Shown here in pieces: positions 10,701 to 23,847 of a stretch of 64,000 nt of DNA (positions are counted from its first letter, which is position 1; the number at the start of each line of letters is the position of its first letter). Under the pieces are notes generated by a model. It saw only the letters and a list, made by a program, of their open reading frames with translations, did not search any database and was not told the DNA's origin. Made by a program: the position numbers and the translations under genes. The DNA comes from Phymorhynchus buccinoides (Eukaryota > Mollusca > Gastropoda > Neogastropoda > Raphitomidae): assembly GCA_017654935.2 (NCBI GenBank), contig CM065698.1:53788424-53852423 (forward strand). The letters are read 5' to 3'.

Positions 10701-13413
10701 ACAGAGAGGGGAAGAGAGTACAACTAAAGGAGGAATACAGAGAGGGGAAGAGAGTACAACTAAAGGAGGAATACAGAGAGGGGAAGAGAGTACAACTAAA
10801 GGAGGAATACAGAGAGGGGAAGAGAGTACAACTTCCACCTCCTCCTCCCTCAGGAGGAATACAGAGAGGGGAAGAGAGGAGGAATACAGAGAGGGGAAGA
10901 GAGTACAACTAAAGGAGGAATACAGAGAGGGGAAGAGAGTACAACTAAAGGAGGAATACAGAGAGGGGAAGAGAGTACAACTAAAGGAGGAATACAGAGA
11001 GGGGAAGAGAGTACAACTAAAGGAGGAATACAGAGAGGGGAAGAGAGTACAACTAAAGGAGGAATACAGAGAGGGGAAGAGAGTACACACTAAAGGAGGA
11101 ATACAGAGAGGGGAAGAGAGTACAACTAAAGGAGGAATACAGAGAGGGGAAGAGAGTACAACTAAAGGAGGAATACAGAGAGGGGAAGAGAGTACAACTA
11201 AAGGAGGAATACAGAGAGGGGAAGAGAGTACAACTAAAGGAGGAATACAGAGAGGGGAAGAGAGTACAACTAAAGGAGGAATACAGAGAGGGGAAGAGAG
11301 TACAACTAAAGGAGGAATACAGAGAGGGGAAGAGAGTACAACTCATCACGCGTCACTAACTCTACATTCACTACACCACACTAACACACACGCACACGCA
11401 CGCACGCACAGCACGACTTCATTGAAAGTTGCAGCTAAAGGAGGAATACAGGAGGGGAATAGAGTACAACTAAAGGAGGAATACAGAGAGGGGAAGAGAG
11501 TACAACTAAAGGAGGAATACAGAGAGGGGAAGAGAGTACAACTAAAGGAGGAATACAGAGAGGGGAAGAGAGTACAACTAAAGGAGGAATACAGAGAGGG
11601 GAAGAGAGTACAACTAAAGGAGGAATACAGAGAGGGGAAGAGAGTACAACAAAAGGAGGAATACAGAGAGGGGAAGAGAGTACAACTAAAGGAGGAATAC
11701 AGAGAGGGGAAGAGAGTACAACTAAAGGAGGAATACAGAGAGGGGAAGAGAGTACAACTAAAGGAGGAATACAGAGAGGGGAAGAGAGTACAACTAAAGG
11801 AGGAATACAGAGAGGGGAAGAGAGTACAACTAAAGGAGGAATACAGAGAGGGGAAGAGAGTACAACTAAAGGAGGAATACAGAGAGGGGAAGAGAGTACA
11901 ACTAAAGGAGGAATACAGAGAGGGGAAGAGAGTACAACTAAAGGAGGAATACAGAGAGGGGAAGAGAGTACAACTAAAGGAGGAATACAGAGAGGGGAAG
12001 AGAGTACAACTAAAGGAGGAATACAGAGAGGGGAAGAGAGTACAACTAAAGGAGGAATACAGAGAGGGGAAGAGAGTACAACTAAAGGAGGAATACAGAG
12101 AGGGGAAGAGAGTACAACTAAAGGAGGAATACAGAGAGGGGAAGAGAGTACAACTAAAGGAGGAATACAGAGAGGGGAAGAGAGTACAACTAAAGGAGGA
12201 ATACAGAGAGGGGAAGAGAGTACAACTAAAGGAGGAATACAGAGAGGGGAAGAGAGTACAACTAAAGGAGGAATACAGAGAGGGGAAGAGAGTACAAACT
12301 AAAGGAGGAATACAGAGAGGGGAAGAGAGTACAACTAAAGGAGGAATACAGAGAGGGGAAGAGAGTACAACTAAAGGAGGAATACAGAGAGGGGAAGAGA
12401 GTACAACTAAAGGAGGAATACAGAGAGGGGAAGAGAGTACAACTAAAGGAGGAATAGAGAGAGAGGGAAGAGAGTACAACAACTAAAGGAGGAATACAGA
12501 GAGGGGAAGAGAGTACAACAACTAAAGGAGGAATACAGAGAGGGGAAGAGAGTACAACTAAAGGAGGAATACAGAGAGGGGAAGAGAGTACAACTAAAGG
12601 AGGAATACAGAGAGGGGAAGAGAGTACAACTAAAGGAGGAATACAGAGAGGGGAAGAGAGTACAACTAAAGGAGGAATACAGAGAGGGGAAGAGAGTACA
12701 ACTAAAGGAGGAATACAGAGAGGGGAAGAGAGTACAACTAAAGGAGGAATACAGAGAGGGGAAGAGAGTACAACTAAAGGAGGAATACAGAGAGGGGAAG
12801 AGAGTACAACTAAAGGAGGAATACAGAGAGGGGAAGAGAGTACAACTAAAGGAGGAATACAGAGAGGGGAAGAGAGTACAACTAAAGGAGGAATACAGAG
12901 AGGGGAAGAGAGTACAACTAAAGGAGGAATACAGAGAGGGGAAGAGAGTACAACTAAAGGAGGAATACAGAGAGGGGAAGAGAGTACAACTAAAGGAGGA
13001 ATACAGAGAGGGGAAGAGAGTACAACTAAAGGAGGAATACAGAGAGGGGAAGAGAGTACAACTAAAGGAGGAATACAGAGAGGGGAAGAGAGTACAACTA
13101 AAGGAGGAATACAGAGAGGGGAAGAGAGTACAACTAAAGGAGGAATACAGAGAGGGGAAGAGAGTACAACTAAAGGAGGAATACAGAGAGGGGAAGAGAG
13201 TACAACTAAAGGAGGAATACAGAGAGGGGAAGAGAGTACAACTAAAGGAGGAATACAGAGAGGGGAAGAGAGTACAACAACTAAAGGAGGAATACAGAGA
13301 GGGGAAGAGAGTACAACTAAAGGAGGAATACAGAGAGGGGAAGAGAGTACAACTAAAGGAGGAATACAGAGAGGGGAAGAGAGTACAACTAAAGGAGGAA
13401 TACAGAGAGGGGA
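4771..13413. repeat. 36-bp satellite, main array (~8.6 kb)
   Basis: Roughly 235-240 tandem copies of the 36-bp unit. The plus strand is about 83% purine (30 of 36 bases). Length variants are 39 bp (extra AAC) and 38 bp (extra GA). The 39-bp variants are common between about 4870 and 9430 and nearly absent from 9450 to 12470, so the array has domains. Because 36 and 39 are multiples of three, open frames of 100-450 codons appear in several frames on both strands; none is treated as a gene. Small fragments of the 63-bp family occur inside it (9723, 9905, 10832). Confidence 0.97.
11343..11436. other. non-satellite insert within the 36-bp array
   Basis: About 95 bp of unrelated sequence interrupts the array. 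It starts CTCATCACGCGTCACTAAC and includes a short (CA)n/(CGCA)n run, then returns to the 36-bp unit with a slightly altered first copy (GGAGGGGAATAG). It could be an insertion or the remnant of the sequence that originally separated two arrays. Confidence 0.85.
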
Positions 13414-16075
13414 ATCAGGCTAGTCTACTACACTCCCCATCCTCAGGAGGAATCAGGAGGGTACAGAGAGGGGATCATCAGGCTAGTCTACACACTCCCC
13501 ATCATCAGAGAGGGGAAGAGAGTACATCTGTGAGTGGAATCATCAGGAGGGGAGTCTACTACACTAAAGGATCAATCAGATCTGTGAGGGGAATCAGGTC
13601 TACTACACTCCCCAAAGAGAGGATCATCAGGCTAGTCTACTACACTCCCCATCCTCAACTCAATCTGTGAGTGGTTTGAGGTCTACTATCATCAGAGGGG
13701 ATCATAGGCTAGTCTACTACACTCCCCATCCTCATCAATCCCTCATCTGTGAGTGGTTTGATCATCAGGCTAGTCTACTACACTCCCCATCCTCATCATC
13801 ATACCCTCATCTGTGAGTGGTTTGATCATCAGGCTAGTCTACTACACTCCCCATCCTCATCCTCATCCTCCCTCATCTGTGAGTGGTTTGATCATCAGGC
13901 TAGTCTACTACACTCCCCATCATCATCATCCTCCATCTGTCCCTCATCTGTGAGTGGTTTGATCATCAGGCTAGTCTACTACACTCCCCATCCTCATCCT
14001 CCTCATCCCTCATCTGTGAGTGGTTTGATCATCAGGCTAGTCTACTACACTCCCCATCATCATCCTCATCTGTGAGTGGTTTGATCATCAGGCTAGTCTA
14101 CTACACTCCCCATCATCATCATCAGAGTGGTTTGATCATCAGGCTAGTCTACTACACTCCCCATCCTCATCCTCCTCTTCCCTCATTTGTGAGTGGCTTG
14201 ATCATCAGGCTAGTCTACTACACTCCCCATCATCCTCATCCCTCATCTGTGAGTGGTTTGATCATCCGGCTAGTCTACTACACTCCCCATCATCATCCTC
14301 ATCCCTCATCTGTGAGTGGTTTGATCATCAGGCTAGTCTACTACACTCCCCATCCTCATCCTCATCCCTCATCTGTGAGTGGTTTGATCATCAGGCTAGT
14401 CTACTACACTCCCCATCATCATCCTCCCTCCCTCATCTGTGAGTGGTTTGATCATCAGGCTAGTCTACTACACTCCCCATCATCATCATCATCCCTCATC
14501 TGTGAGTGGTTTGATCATCAGGCTAGTCTACTACACTCCCCATCCTCATCCTCATCCCTCATCTGTGAGTGGTTTGATCATCAGGCTAGTCTACTACACT
14601 CCCCATCCCTCATCCCTCATCTGTGAGTGGTTTGATCATCAGGCTAGTCTACTACACTCCCCATCATCATCCTCATCATCCCTCATCTGTGAGTGGTTTG
14701 ATCATCAGGCTAGTCTACTACACTCCCCATCCTCATCCTCATCCTCTCATCTGTGAGTGGTTTGATCATCAGGCTAGTCTACTACACTCCCCATCCTCAT
14801 CATCATCCTCCCTCATCTGTGAGTGGTTTGATCATCAGGCTAGTCTACTACACTCCCCATCCTCATCATCCTCATCCCTCATCTGTGAGTGGTTTGATCA
14901 TCAGGCTAGTCTACTACACTCCCCATCATCATCATCATCCCTCATCTGTGAGTGGTTTGATCATCAGGCTAGTCTACTACACTCCCCATCCTCATCCTCA
15001 TCCCTCATCTGTGAGTGGTTTGATCATCAGGCTAGTCTACTACACTCCCCATCCTCATCATCCTCCCTCATCTGTGAGTGGTTTGATCATCAGGCTAGTC
15101 TACTACACTCCCCATCCTCATCCTCATCCTCCCTCATCTGTGAGTGGTTTGATCATCAGGCTAGTCTACTACACTCCCCATCATCATCCTCCTCCCTCAT
15201 CTGTGAGTGGTTTGATCATCAGGCTAGTCTACTACACTCCCCATCCTCATCCTCATCCCCTCATCTGTGAGTGGTTTGATCATCAGGCTAGTCTACTACA
15301 CTCCCCATCCTCATCCTCCTCCCCTCATCTGTGAGTGGTTTGATCATCAGGCTAGTCTACTACACTCCCCATCATCCTCATCCTCCCTCATCTGTGAGTG
15401 GTTTGATCATCAGGCTAGTCTACTACACTCCCCATCATCCTCATCCTCCCTCATCTGTGAGTGGTTTGATCATCAGGCTAGTCTACTACACTCCCCATCC
15501 TCATCATCATCCCTCATCTGTGAGTGGTTTGATCATCAGGCTAGTCTACTACACTCCCCATCATCATCATCCTCCCTCATCTGTGAGTGGTTTGATCATC
15601 AGGCTAGTCTACTACACTCCCCATCCTCATCATCATCCTCCCTCATCTGTGAGTGGTTTGATCATCAGGCTAGTCTACTACACTCCCCATCATCATCCAT
15701 CATCCCTCATCTGTGAGTGGTTTGATCATCAGGCTAGTCTACTACACTCCCCATCCTCATCCTCATCCCTCATCTGTGAGTGGTTTGATCATCAGGCTAG
15801 TCTACTACACTCCCCATCATCATCATCATCCCTCATCTGTGAGTGGTTTGATCATCAGGCTAGTCTACTACACTCCCCATCATCATCATCATCCCTCATC
15901 TGTGAGTGGTTTGATCATCAGGCTAGTCTACTACACTCATCAGGCTCATCTACTACACTGATCATCAGGCTAGTCTACTACACTATCATCAACTCTCATC
16001 TGTGAGTGGTTTGATCATCAGGCTAGTCTACTACACTCCCCATCCTCAGAGAGGGGAAGAGAGTCATCTGTGAGT
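13414..16075. repeat. ~63-bp satellite with hypervariable triplet tract, block 1
   Basis: About 40 copies of a unit with a conserved ~47-bp core (CTCATCTGTGAGTGGTTTGA, TCATCAGGCTAGTCTACTAC, ACTCCCC) followed by a variable run of CAT/CCT/CTC triplets of about 10-22 bp. The first ~300 bp (13414-13740) and last ~120 bp are scrambled mixtures with the 36-bp unit. The core contains the palindrome TGATCA. Confidence 0.95.
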
Positions 16076-16089
16076 GGTTTGATCATCAG

Positions 16090-17860
16090 GCAGGAATACT
16101 ACAGGGGAAGAGAGTACAACTAAAGGAGGAATACAGAGAGGGGGAGTACAACACTCCCCAGGAATACAGACAACTAAAGGAGGAATACTGTGGGGAAGAG
16201 AGTACAACTAAAGGATCAATACAGAGAGGGGAAGAGAGTACAACTAAAGGAGGAATACAGAGAGGGGAAGAGAGTACAACTAATACAGAGAGGGGAAGAG
16301 AGTACAACTAAAGGAGGAATACAGAGAGGGGAAGAGAGTACAACTAAAGGAATACAGAGAGGGGAAGAGAGTACAACTAAAGGAGGAATACAGAGAGGGG
16401 AAGAGAGTACAACAAAAGGAGGAATACAGAGAGGGGAAGAGAGTACAACAAGGAGGAATACTACAACTAAAGGAGGAATACAGAGAGGGGAAGAGAGTAC
16501 AACTAAAGGAGGAATACAGAGAGGGGAAGAGAGTACAACTAAAGGAGGAATACAGAGAGGGGAAGAGAGTACAACTAAAGGAGGAATACAGAGAGGGGAA
16601 GAGAGTACAACTAAAGGAGGAATACAGAGAGGGGAAGAGAGTACAACTAAAGGAGGAATACAGAGAGGGGAAGAGAGTACAACTAAAGGAGGAATACAGA
16701 GAGGGGAAGAGAGTACAACTAAAGGAGGAATACAGAGAGGGGAAGAGAGTACAACTAAAGGAGGAATACAGAGAGGGGAAGAGAGTACAACAACTAAAGG
16801 AGGAATACAGAGAGGGGAAGAGAGTACAACTAAAGGAGGAATACAGAGAGGGGAAGAGAGTACAACTAAAGGAGGAATACAGAGAGGGGAAGAGACAACT
16901 AAAGGAGGAATACAGAGAGGGGAAGAGAGTACAACTAAAGGAGGAATACAGAGAGGGGAAGAGAGTACAACTAAAGGAGGAATACAGAGAGGGGAAGAGA
17001 GTACAACTAAAGGAGGAATACAGAGAGGGGAAGAGAGTACAACTAAAGGAGGAATACAGAGAGGGGAAGAGAGTACAACTAAAGGAGGAATACAGAGAGG
17101 GGAAGAGAGTACAACTAAAGGAGGAATACAGAGAGGGGAAGAGAGTACAACTAAAGGAGGAATACAGAGAGGGGAAGAGAGTACAACTAAAGGAGGAATA
17201 CAGAGAGGGGAAGAGAGTACAACTAAAGGAGGAATACAGAGAGGGGAAGAGAGTACAACTAAAGGAGGAATACAGAGAGGGGAAGAGAGTACAACTAAAG
17301 GAGGAATACAGAGAGGGGAAGAGAGTACAACTAAGTACAGAGAGGGGAAGAGAGTACAACTAAAGGAGGAATACAGAGAGGGGAAGAGAGTACAACAACT
17401 AAAGGAGGAATACAGAGAGGGGAAGAGAGTACAACTAAAGGAGGAATACAGAGAGGGGAAGAGAGTACAACTACAAGGAGGAATACAGAGAGGGGAAGAG
17501 AGTAGGAGGAATACAGAGAGGGGAAGAGAGTACAACACAACTAAAGGAGGAATACAGAGAGGGGAAGAGAGTACAGGAGGAATACAGAGAGGGGAAGAGA
17601 GTACAACTAAAGGAGGAGGAGGGGATACAGAGAGAGGGGAAGAGAGTACAACTAAAGGAGGAATACAGTCTAGAGAGTAACAACAACTAAAGGAGTTTTT
17701 TCCCCTCATACAGAGAGGGGAAGAGAGTACAACTAAAGGAGGAATACAGAGAGAGGGAAGAGAGTCAACTAAAGGAGGAATACAGAGAGTTTCCCTACAA
17801 CTAAAGGAGGAATACAGAGGCTAGGGGACTAGACTCCAACTAAAGGAGGAATACAGAGAG
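16090..17860. repeat. 36-bp satellite, second array
   Basis: About 48 copies with the same unit and orientation as the main array. The ends (16090-16480 and 17330-17860) contain many truncated or fused units and pieces of the 63-bp family. The centre is homogeneous. Confidence 0.95.
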
Positions 17861-20855
17861 GGGATCATCAGGCTAGTCTACTACACTCCCCATCAACTCA
17901 AGGAGGAATCATCTGTGAGTGGAAGAGAGTACAACTTGATCATACAGGCTACACTCCCCATCAATACAGAGAGGGGAATCTGTGAGTGGTTTGATCATCA
18001 GGAGGGGAGTCTACTACTCCCCATCCTCATCCTCCATCATCAGGCTAGTCTACTACAATCCCCACATCTGAGTGAGTGGTTTGATCATCAGGCTAGTCTA
18101 CTACACACCCCATCCTCATCCTCATCCTCCCTCATCTGTGAGTGGTTTGATCATCAGTCCCTCATCTGTGAGTACAACTGATCATCAGGCTAGTCTACTA
18201 CACTCCCCATCATCATCATCATCCCTCATCTGTGAGTGGTTTGATCATCAGGCTAGTCTACTACACTCCCCATCCTCCTCCTCCTCCTCCCTCATCTGTG
18301 AGTGGTTTGATCATCAGGCTAGTCTACTACACTCCCCATCATCATCATCATCCCTCATCTGTGAGTGGTTTGATCATCAGGCTAGTCTACTACACTCCCC
18401 ATCCTCATCCTCATCCCTCATCTGTGAGTGGTTTGATCATCAGGCTAGTCTACTACACTCCCCATCATCATCCTCCTCCCTCATCTGTGAGTGGTTTGAT
18501 CATCAGGCTAGTCTACTACACTCCCCATCCTCATCCTCATCCTCCCTCATCTGTGAGTGGTTTGATCATCAGGCTAGTCTACTACACTCCCCATCCTCAT
18601 CCTCATCCCTCATCTGTGAGTGGTTTGATCATCAGGCTAGTCTACTACACTCCCCATCCTCATCCTCATCCCTCATCTGTGAGTGGTTTGATCATCAGGC
18701 TAGTCTACTACACTCCCCATCCTCATCCTCATCCCTCATCTGTGAGTGGTTTGATCATCAGGCTAGTCTACTACACTCCCCATCATCATCATCATCCCTC
18801 ATCTGTGAGTGGTTTGATCATCAGGCTAGTCTACTACACTCCCCATCCTCATCCTCATCCCTCATCTGTGAGTGGTTTGATCATCAGGCTAGTCTACTAC
18901 ACTCCCCATCATCATCATCATCCCTCATCTGTGAGTGGTTTGATCATCAGGCTAGTCTACTACACTCCCCATCCTCCTCCTCCTCCCTCATCTGTGAGTG
19001 GTTTGATCATCAGGCTAGTCTACTACACTCCCCATCATCATCATCATCCCTCATCTGTGAGTGGTTTGATCATCAGGCTAGTCTACTACACTCCCCATCC
19101 TCATCCTCATCCCTCATCTGTGAGTGGTTTGATCATCAGGCTAGTCTACTACACTCCCCATCATCATCATCATCCCTCATCTGTGAGTGGTTTGATCATC
19201 AGGCTAGTCTACTACACTCCCCATCCTCATCCCCTCATCTGTGAGTGGTTTGATCCTACTACACTCCCCATCATCTGTGAGTGGCTTGATCATCAGGCTA
19301 GTCTACTACACTCCCCATCCTCCTCATCCCTCATCTGTGAGTGGTTTGATCATCCGGCTAGTCTACTACACTCCCCATCATCATCATCCCTCATCTGTGA
19401 GTGGTTTGATCATCAGGCTAGTCTACTACACTCCCCATCATCATCATCCCTCATCTGTGAGTGGTTTGATCATCAGGCTAGTCTACTACACTCCCCATCA
19501 TCCTCATCCCTCATCTGTGAGTGGTTTGATCATCCGCTAGTCTACTACACTCTCCATCATCATCATTCTCCCTCATCTGTGAGTGGCTTGATCATCAGGC
19601 TAGTCTACTACACTCCCCATCCTCATCCTCATCCCTCATCTGTGAGTGGTTTGATCATCAGGCTAGTCTACTACACTCCCCATCCTCATCCTCCTCCCTC
19701 ATCTGTGAGTGGTTTGATCATCAGGCTAGTCGACTACACTCCCCATCCTCGTCCTCTTCCTCCCTCATCTGTGAGTGGCTTGATCATCAGGCTAGTCTAC
19801 TACACTCCCCATCCTCGTCCTCCTTCTCCCTCATCTGTGAGTGGTTTGATCATCAGGCTAGTCTACTACACTCCCCATCCTCATCCTCCTCCTCCCTCAT
19901 CTGTGAGTGGTTTGATCATCAGGCTAGTCTACTACACTCCCCATCCTCCTCCTCCTCCTCCCTCATCTGTGAGTGGTTTGATCATCAGGCTAGTCTACTA
20001 CACTCCCCATCATCATCATCATCCCTCATCTGTGAGAGGTTTGATCATCAGGCTAGTCAACTACACTCCCCATCCTCCTCCCTCATCTGTGAGTGGTTTG
20101 ATCATCAGGCTAGTCTACTACACTCCCCATCCTCATCCTCCTCATCCCTCATCTGTGAGTGGTTTGATCATCAGGCTAGTCTACTACACTCCCCATCATC
20201 CTCATCCTCCCTCATCTCTGTGTGGTTTGATCATCAGGCTAGTCTACTACACTCCCCATCCTCATCCTCATCCTCCCTCATCTGTGAGTGGTTTGATCAT
20301 CAGGCTAGTCTACTACACTCCCCATCCACCTCCTCCTCCCTCATCTGTGAGTGGTTTGATCATCAGGCTAGTCTACTACACTCCCCATCATCATCATCCT
20401 CCCTCATCTGTGAGTGGTTTGATCATCAGGCTAGTCTACTACACTCCCCATCATCATCATCATCCCTCATCTGTGAGTGGTTTGATCATCAGGCTAGTCT
20501 ACTACACTCCCCATCCTCATCCTCATCCTCCCTCATCTGTGAGTGGTTTGATCATCAGGCTAGTCTACTACACTCCCCATCCTCCCTCATCTGTGAGTGG
20601 TTTGATCATCAGGCTAGTCTACTCACCTCATCTGTGAGTGGTTTGATCATCAGGCTAGTCTACTACACTCCCCATCATCATCATCATCCCTCATCTGTGA
20701 GTGGTTTGATCATCAGGCTAGTCTACTACACTCCCCATCATCATCATCATCCCTCATCTGTGAGTGCTTTGATCATCAGGCTAGTCTACTACACACCCCA
20801 TCCTCATCCTCCCTCATCTGTGAGTGGTTTGATCATCAGGCAAGTCTACTACACT
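17861..20855. repeat. ~63-bp satellite, block 2
   Basis: About 46 copies. The first ~220 bp mix both satellite units. Around 19540-20230 point variants cluster (GTGAGTGGC, CCGGCTAG, CGTCCTC), marking an older or less homogenised sub-domain. Confidence 0.95.
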
Positions 20856-22817
20856 AAAGTACAACTAAAGGAGGAATACAGAGAGGGGAAGAGAGTACAA
20901 CTAAAGGAGGAATACAGAGAGAGGGGAAGAGAGTACAACTAAAGGAGGAATACAGAGAGGGGAAGAGAGTACAACTAAAGGAGGAATACAGAGAGGGGAA
21001 CAGAGTACAACTAAAGGACGAATACAACTAAAGGACGAATACAGAGAGAGGGGAAGAGAGTACAACAACTAAAAGAGGAATACAGAGAGGGGTAGAGAGT
21101 ACAACAACTAAAGGAGGAATACAGAGAGGGGAAGAGAGTACAACTAAAGGAGGAATACAGAGAGGGGAAGAGAGTACAACTAAAGGAGGAATACAGAGAG
21201 GGGAAGAGAGTACAACTAAAGGAGGAATACAGAGAGGGGAAGAGAGTACAACTAAAGGAGGAATACAGAGAGGGGAAGAGAGTACAACTAAAGGAGGAAT
21301 ACAGAGAGGGGAAGAGAGTACAACTAAAGGAGGAATACAGAGAGGGGAAGAGAGTACAACTAAAGGAGGAATACAGAGAGAGGGGAAGAGAGTACAACTA
21401 AAGGAGGAATACAGAGAGGGGAAGAGAGTACAACTAAAGGAGGAATACAGAGAGGGGAAGAGAGTACAACTAAAGGAGGAATACAGAGAGGGGAAGAGAG
21501 TACAACTAAAGGAGGAATACAGAGAGGGGAAGAGAGTACAACTAAAGGAGGAATACAGAGAGGGGAAGAGAGTACAACTAAAGGAGGAATACAGAGGGAA
21601 GAGAGTACAGTACAACTAAAGGAGGAATACAGAGAGGGGAAGAGAGTACAACTAAAGGAGGAATACAGAGAGGGGAAGAGAGTACAACTAAAGGAGGAAT
21701 ACAGAGAGGGGAAGAGAGTACAACTAAAGGAGGAATACAGAGAGGGGAAGAGAGTACAACTAAAGGAGGAATACAACTAAAGGAGAATACAGAGAGGGGA
21801 AGAGAGTACAACTAAAGGAGGAATACAGAGAGGGGAAGAGAGTACAACTAAAGGAGGAATACAGAGAGGGGAAGAGAGTACAACTAAAGGAGGAATACAG
21901 AGAGGGGAAGAGAGTACAACTAAAGGAGGAATACAGAGAGGGGAAGAGAGTACAACTAAAGGAATACAGGAATACAGAGAGGGGAAGAGAGTACAACTAA
22001 AGGAGGAATACAGAGAGGGGAAGAGAGTACAACTAAAGGAATACAGAGAATACAGAGAGAGAGGGAAGAGAGTACAACTAAAGGAGGAATACAGAGAGGG
22101 GAAGAGAGTACAACTAAAGGAGGAATACAGAGAGGGGAAGAGAGTACAACAACTAAAGGAGGAATACAGAGAGGGGAAGAGAGTACAACTAAAGGAGGAA
22201 TACAGAGAGGGGAAGAGAGTACAACTAAAGGAGGAATACAGAGAGGGGAAGAGAGTACAACTAAAGGAGGAATACAGAGAGGGGAAGAGAGTACAACTAA
22301 AGGAGGAATACAGAGAGGGGAAGAGAGTACAACTAAAGGAGGAATACAGAGAGGGGAAGAGAGTACAACTAAAGGAGGAATACAGAGAGGGGAAGAGAGT
22401 ACAGAGGAATACAGGAGGGGAAGAGAGTACAACTAAAGGAGGAATACAGAGAGGGGAAGAGAGTACAACTAAAGGAGGAATACAGAGAGGGGAAGAGAGT
22501 ACAACTAAAGGAGGAATACAGAGAGGGGAAGAGAGTACAACTAAAGGAGGAATACAGAGAGGGGAAGAGAGTACAACTAAAGGAGGAATACAGAGAGGGG
22601 AAGAGAGTACAACTAAAGGAGGAATACAGAGAGGGGAAGAGAGTAAGGAGGAATACAGAGAGAGGGAAGAGAGTACAACTAAAGGAGGAATACAGAGAGG
22701 GGAAGAGAGTACAACTAAAGGAGGAATACAGAGAGGGGAAGAGAGTACAACTAAAGGAGGAATACAGAGAGGGGAAGAGAGTACAACTAAAGGAGGAATA
22801 CAGAGAGGGAAGAGAGT
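20856..22817. repeat. 36-bp satellite, third array
   Basis: About 53 copies in the same orientation. The left edge contains ACGAATAC variants and a GGTAGAG variant. Truncated units occur at 21590, 21775, 21960, 22040, 22400 and 22645. Confidence 0.95.
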
Positions 22818-23847
22818 AGGGTACACTCCCCATCCTCATCCTCCTCATCTGTGAGTGTATGATCATCAGGCTAGTCTACTACACTCCCCATCCTCCTCCT
22901 CCCTCATCTGTGAGTGGTTTGATCATCAGGCTAGTCTACTACACACTCCCCATCCATCAGGCTAGTCTACTCACTCCTCCCTCATCTGTGAGTGGTTTGA
23001 TCATCAGGCTAGTCTACTACACTCCCCATCATCCTCATCCTCCCTCATCTGTGAGTGGTTTGATCATCAGGCTAGTCTACTACACACCCCATCCTCATCC
23101 TCATCCTCCCTCATCTGTGTGTGGTTTGATCATCAGGCTAGTCTACTACACACCCCATCCTCATCCTCATCCTCTCATCTGTGAGTGGTTTGATCATCAG
23201 GCTAGTCTACTACACTCCCCATCACTCATCCATCATCATCCCTCATCTGTGAGTGGTTTGATCATCAGGCTAGTCTACTACACTCCCATCCTCATCCTCA
23301 TTCACTCATCTGTGAGAGGCTTGATCATCAGACTAGTCTACTACACTCCCCATCATCATCATCATCCCTCATCTGTGAGTGGTTTGATCATCAGGCTAGT
23401 CTACTACACTCCCCATCATCATCCTCATCCCTCATCTGTGAGTGGTTTGATCATCAGGCTAGTCTACTACACTCCCCATCCTCATCATCATCCCTCATCT
23501 GTGAGTGGTTTGATCATCAGGCTAGTCTACTACACTCCCCATCCATCATCATCTAGTCTACTACACTCCCCTCATCTGTGAGTGGTTTTGATCATCAGGC
23601 TAGTCTACTACACTCCCCATCATCATCATCATCATCCCTCATCTGTGAGTGGTTTGATCATCAGGCTAGTCTACTACACTCCCCATCCTCATCCTCATCC
23701 CTCATCTGTGAGTGGCTTGATCATCAGGCTAGTCTACTACACTCCCCATCATCATCATCATCCCTCATCTGTGAGTGGTTTGATCATCAGGCTAGTCTAC
23801 TACACTCCCCATCATCATCCTTCTCCCTCATCTGTGAGTGGCTTGAT
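22818..23847. repeat. ~63-bp satellite, block 3, running into the gap
   Basis: About 16 copies, cut off by the gap in the middle of a unit, so the true array length is unknown. Confidence 0.95.

Noticed and set aside
4636..13000. Open frames of 100-450 codons on both strands of the 36-bp satellite (peptides such as CTLFPSLYSSFS or TKGGIQRGEEST).
   Set aside because: Unit lengths of 36 and 39 are multiples of three and the unit lacks stops in several frames at once. Overlapping frames are open on both strands, and no promoter, splice or unique flanking coding sequence is seen.
13740..23847. CRISPR-like array (conserved ~47-bp repeat with variable 'spacers').
   Set aside because: The variable parts are only reshuffled CAT/CCT/CTC triplets, not unique spacers, no cas genes exist, and the context is eukaryotic.
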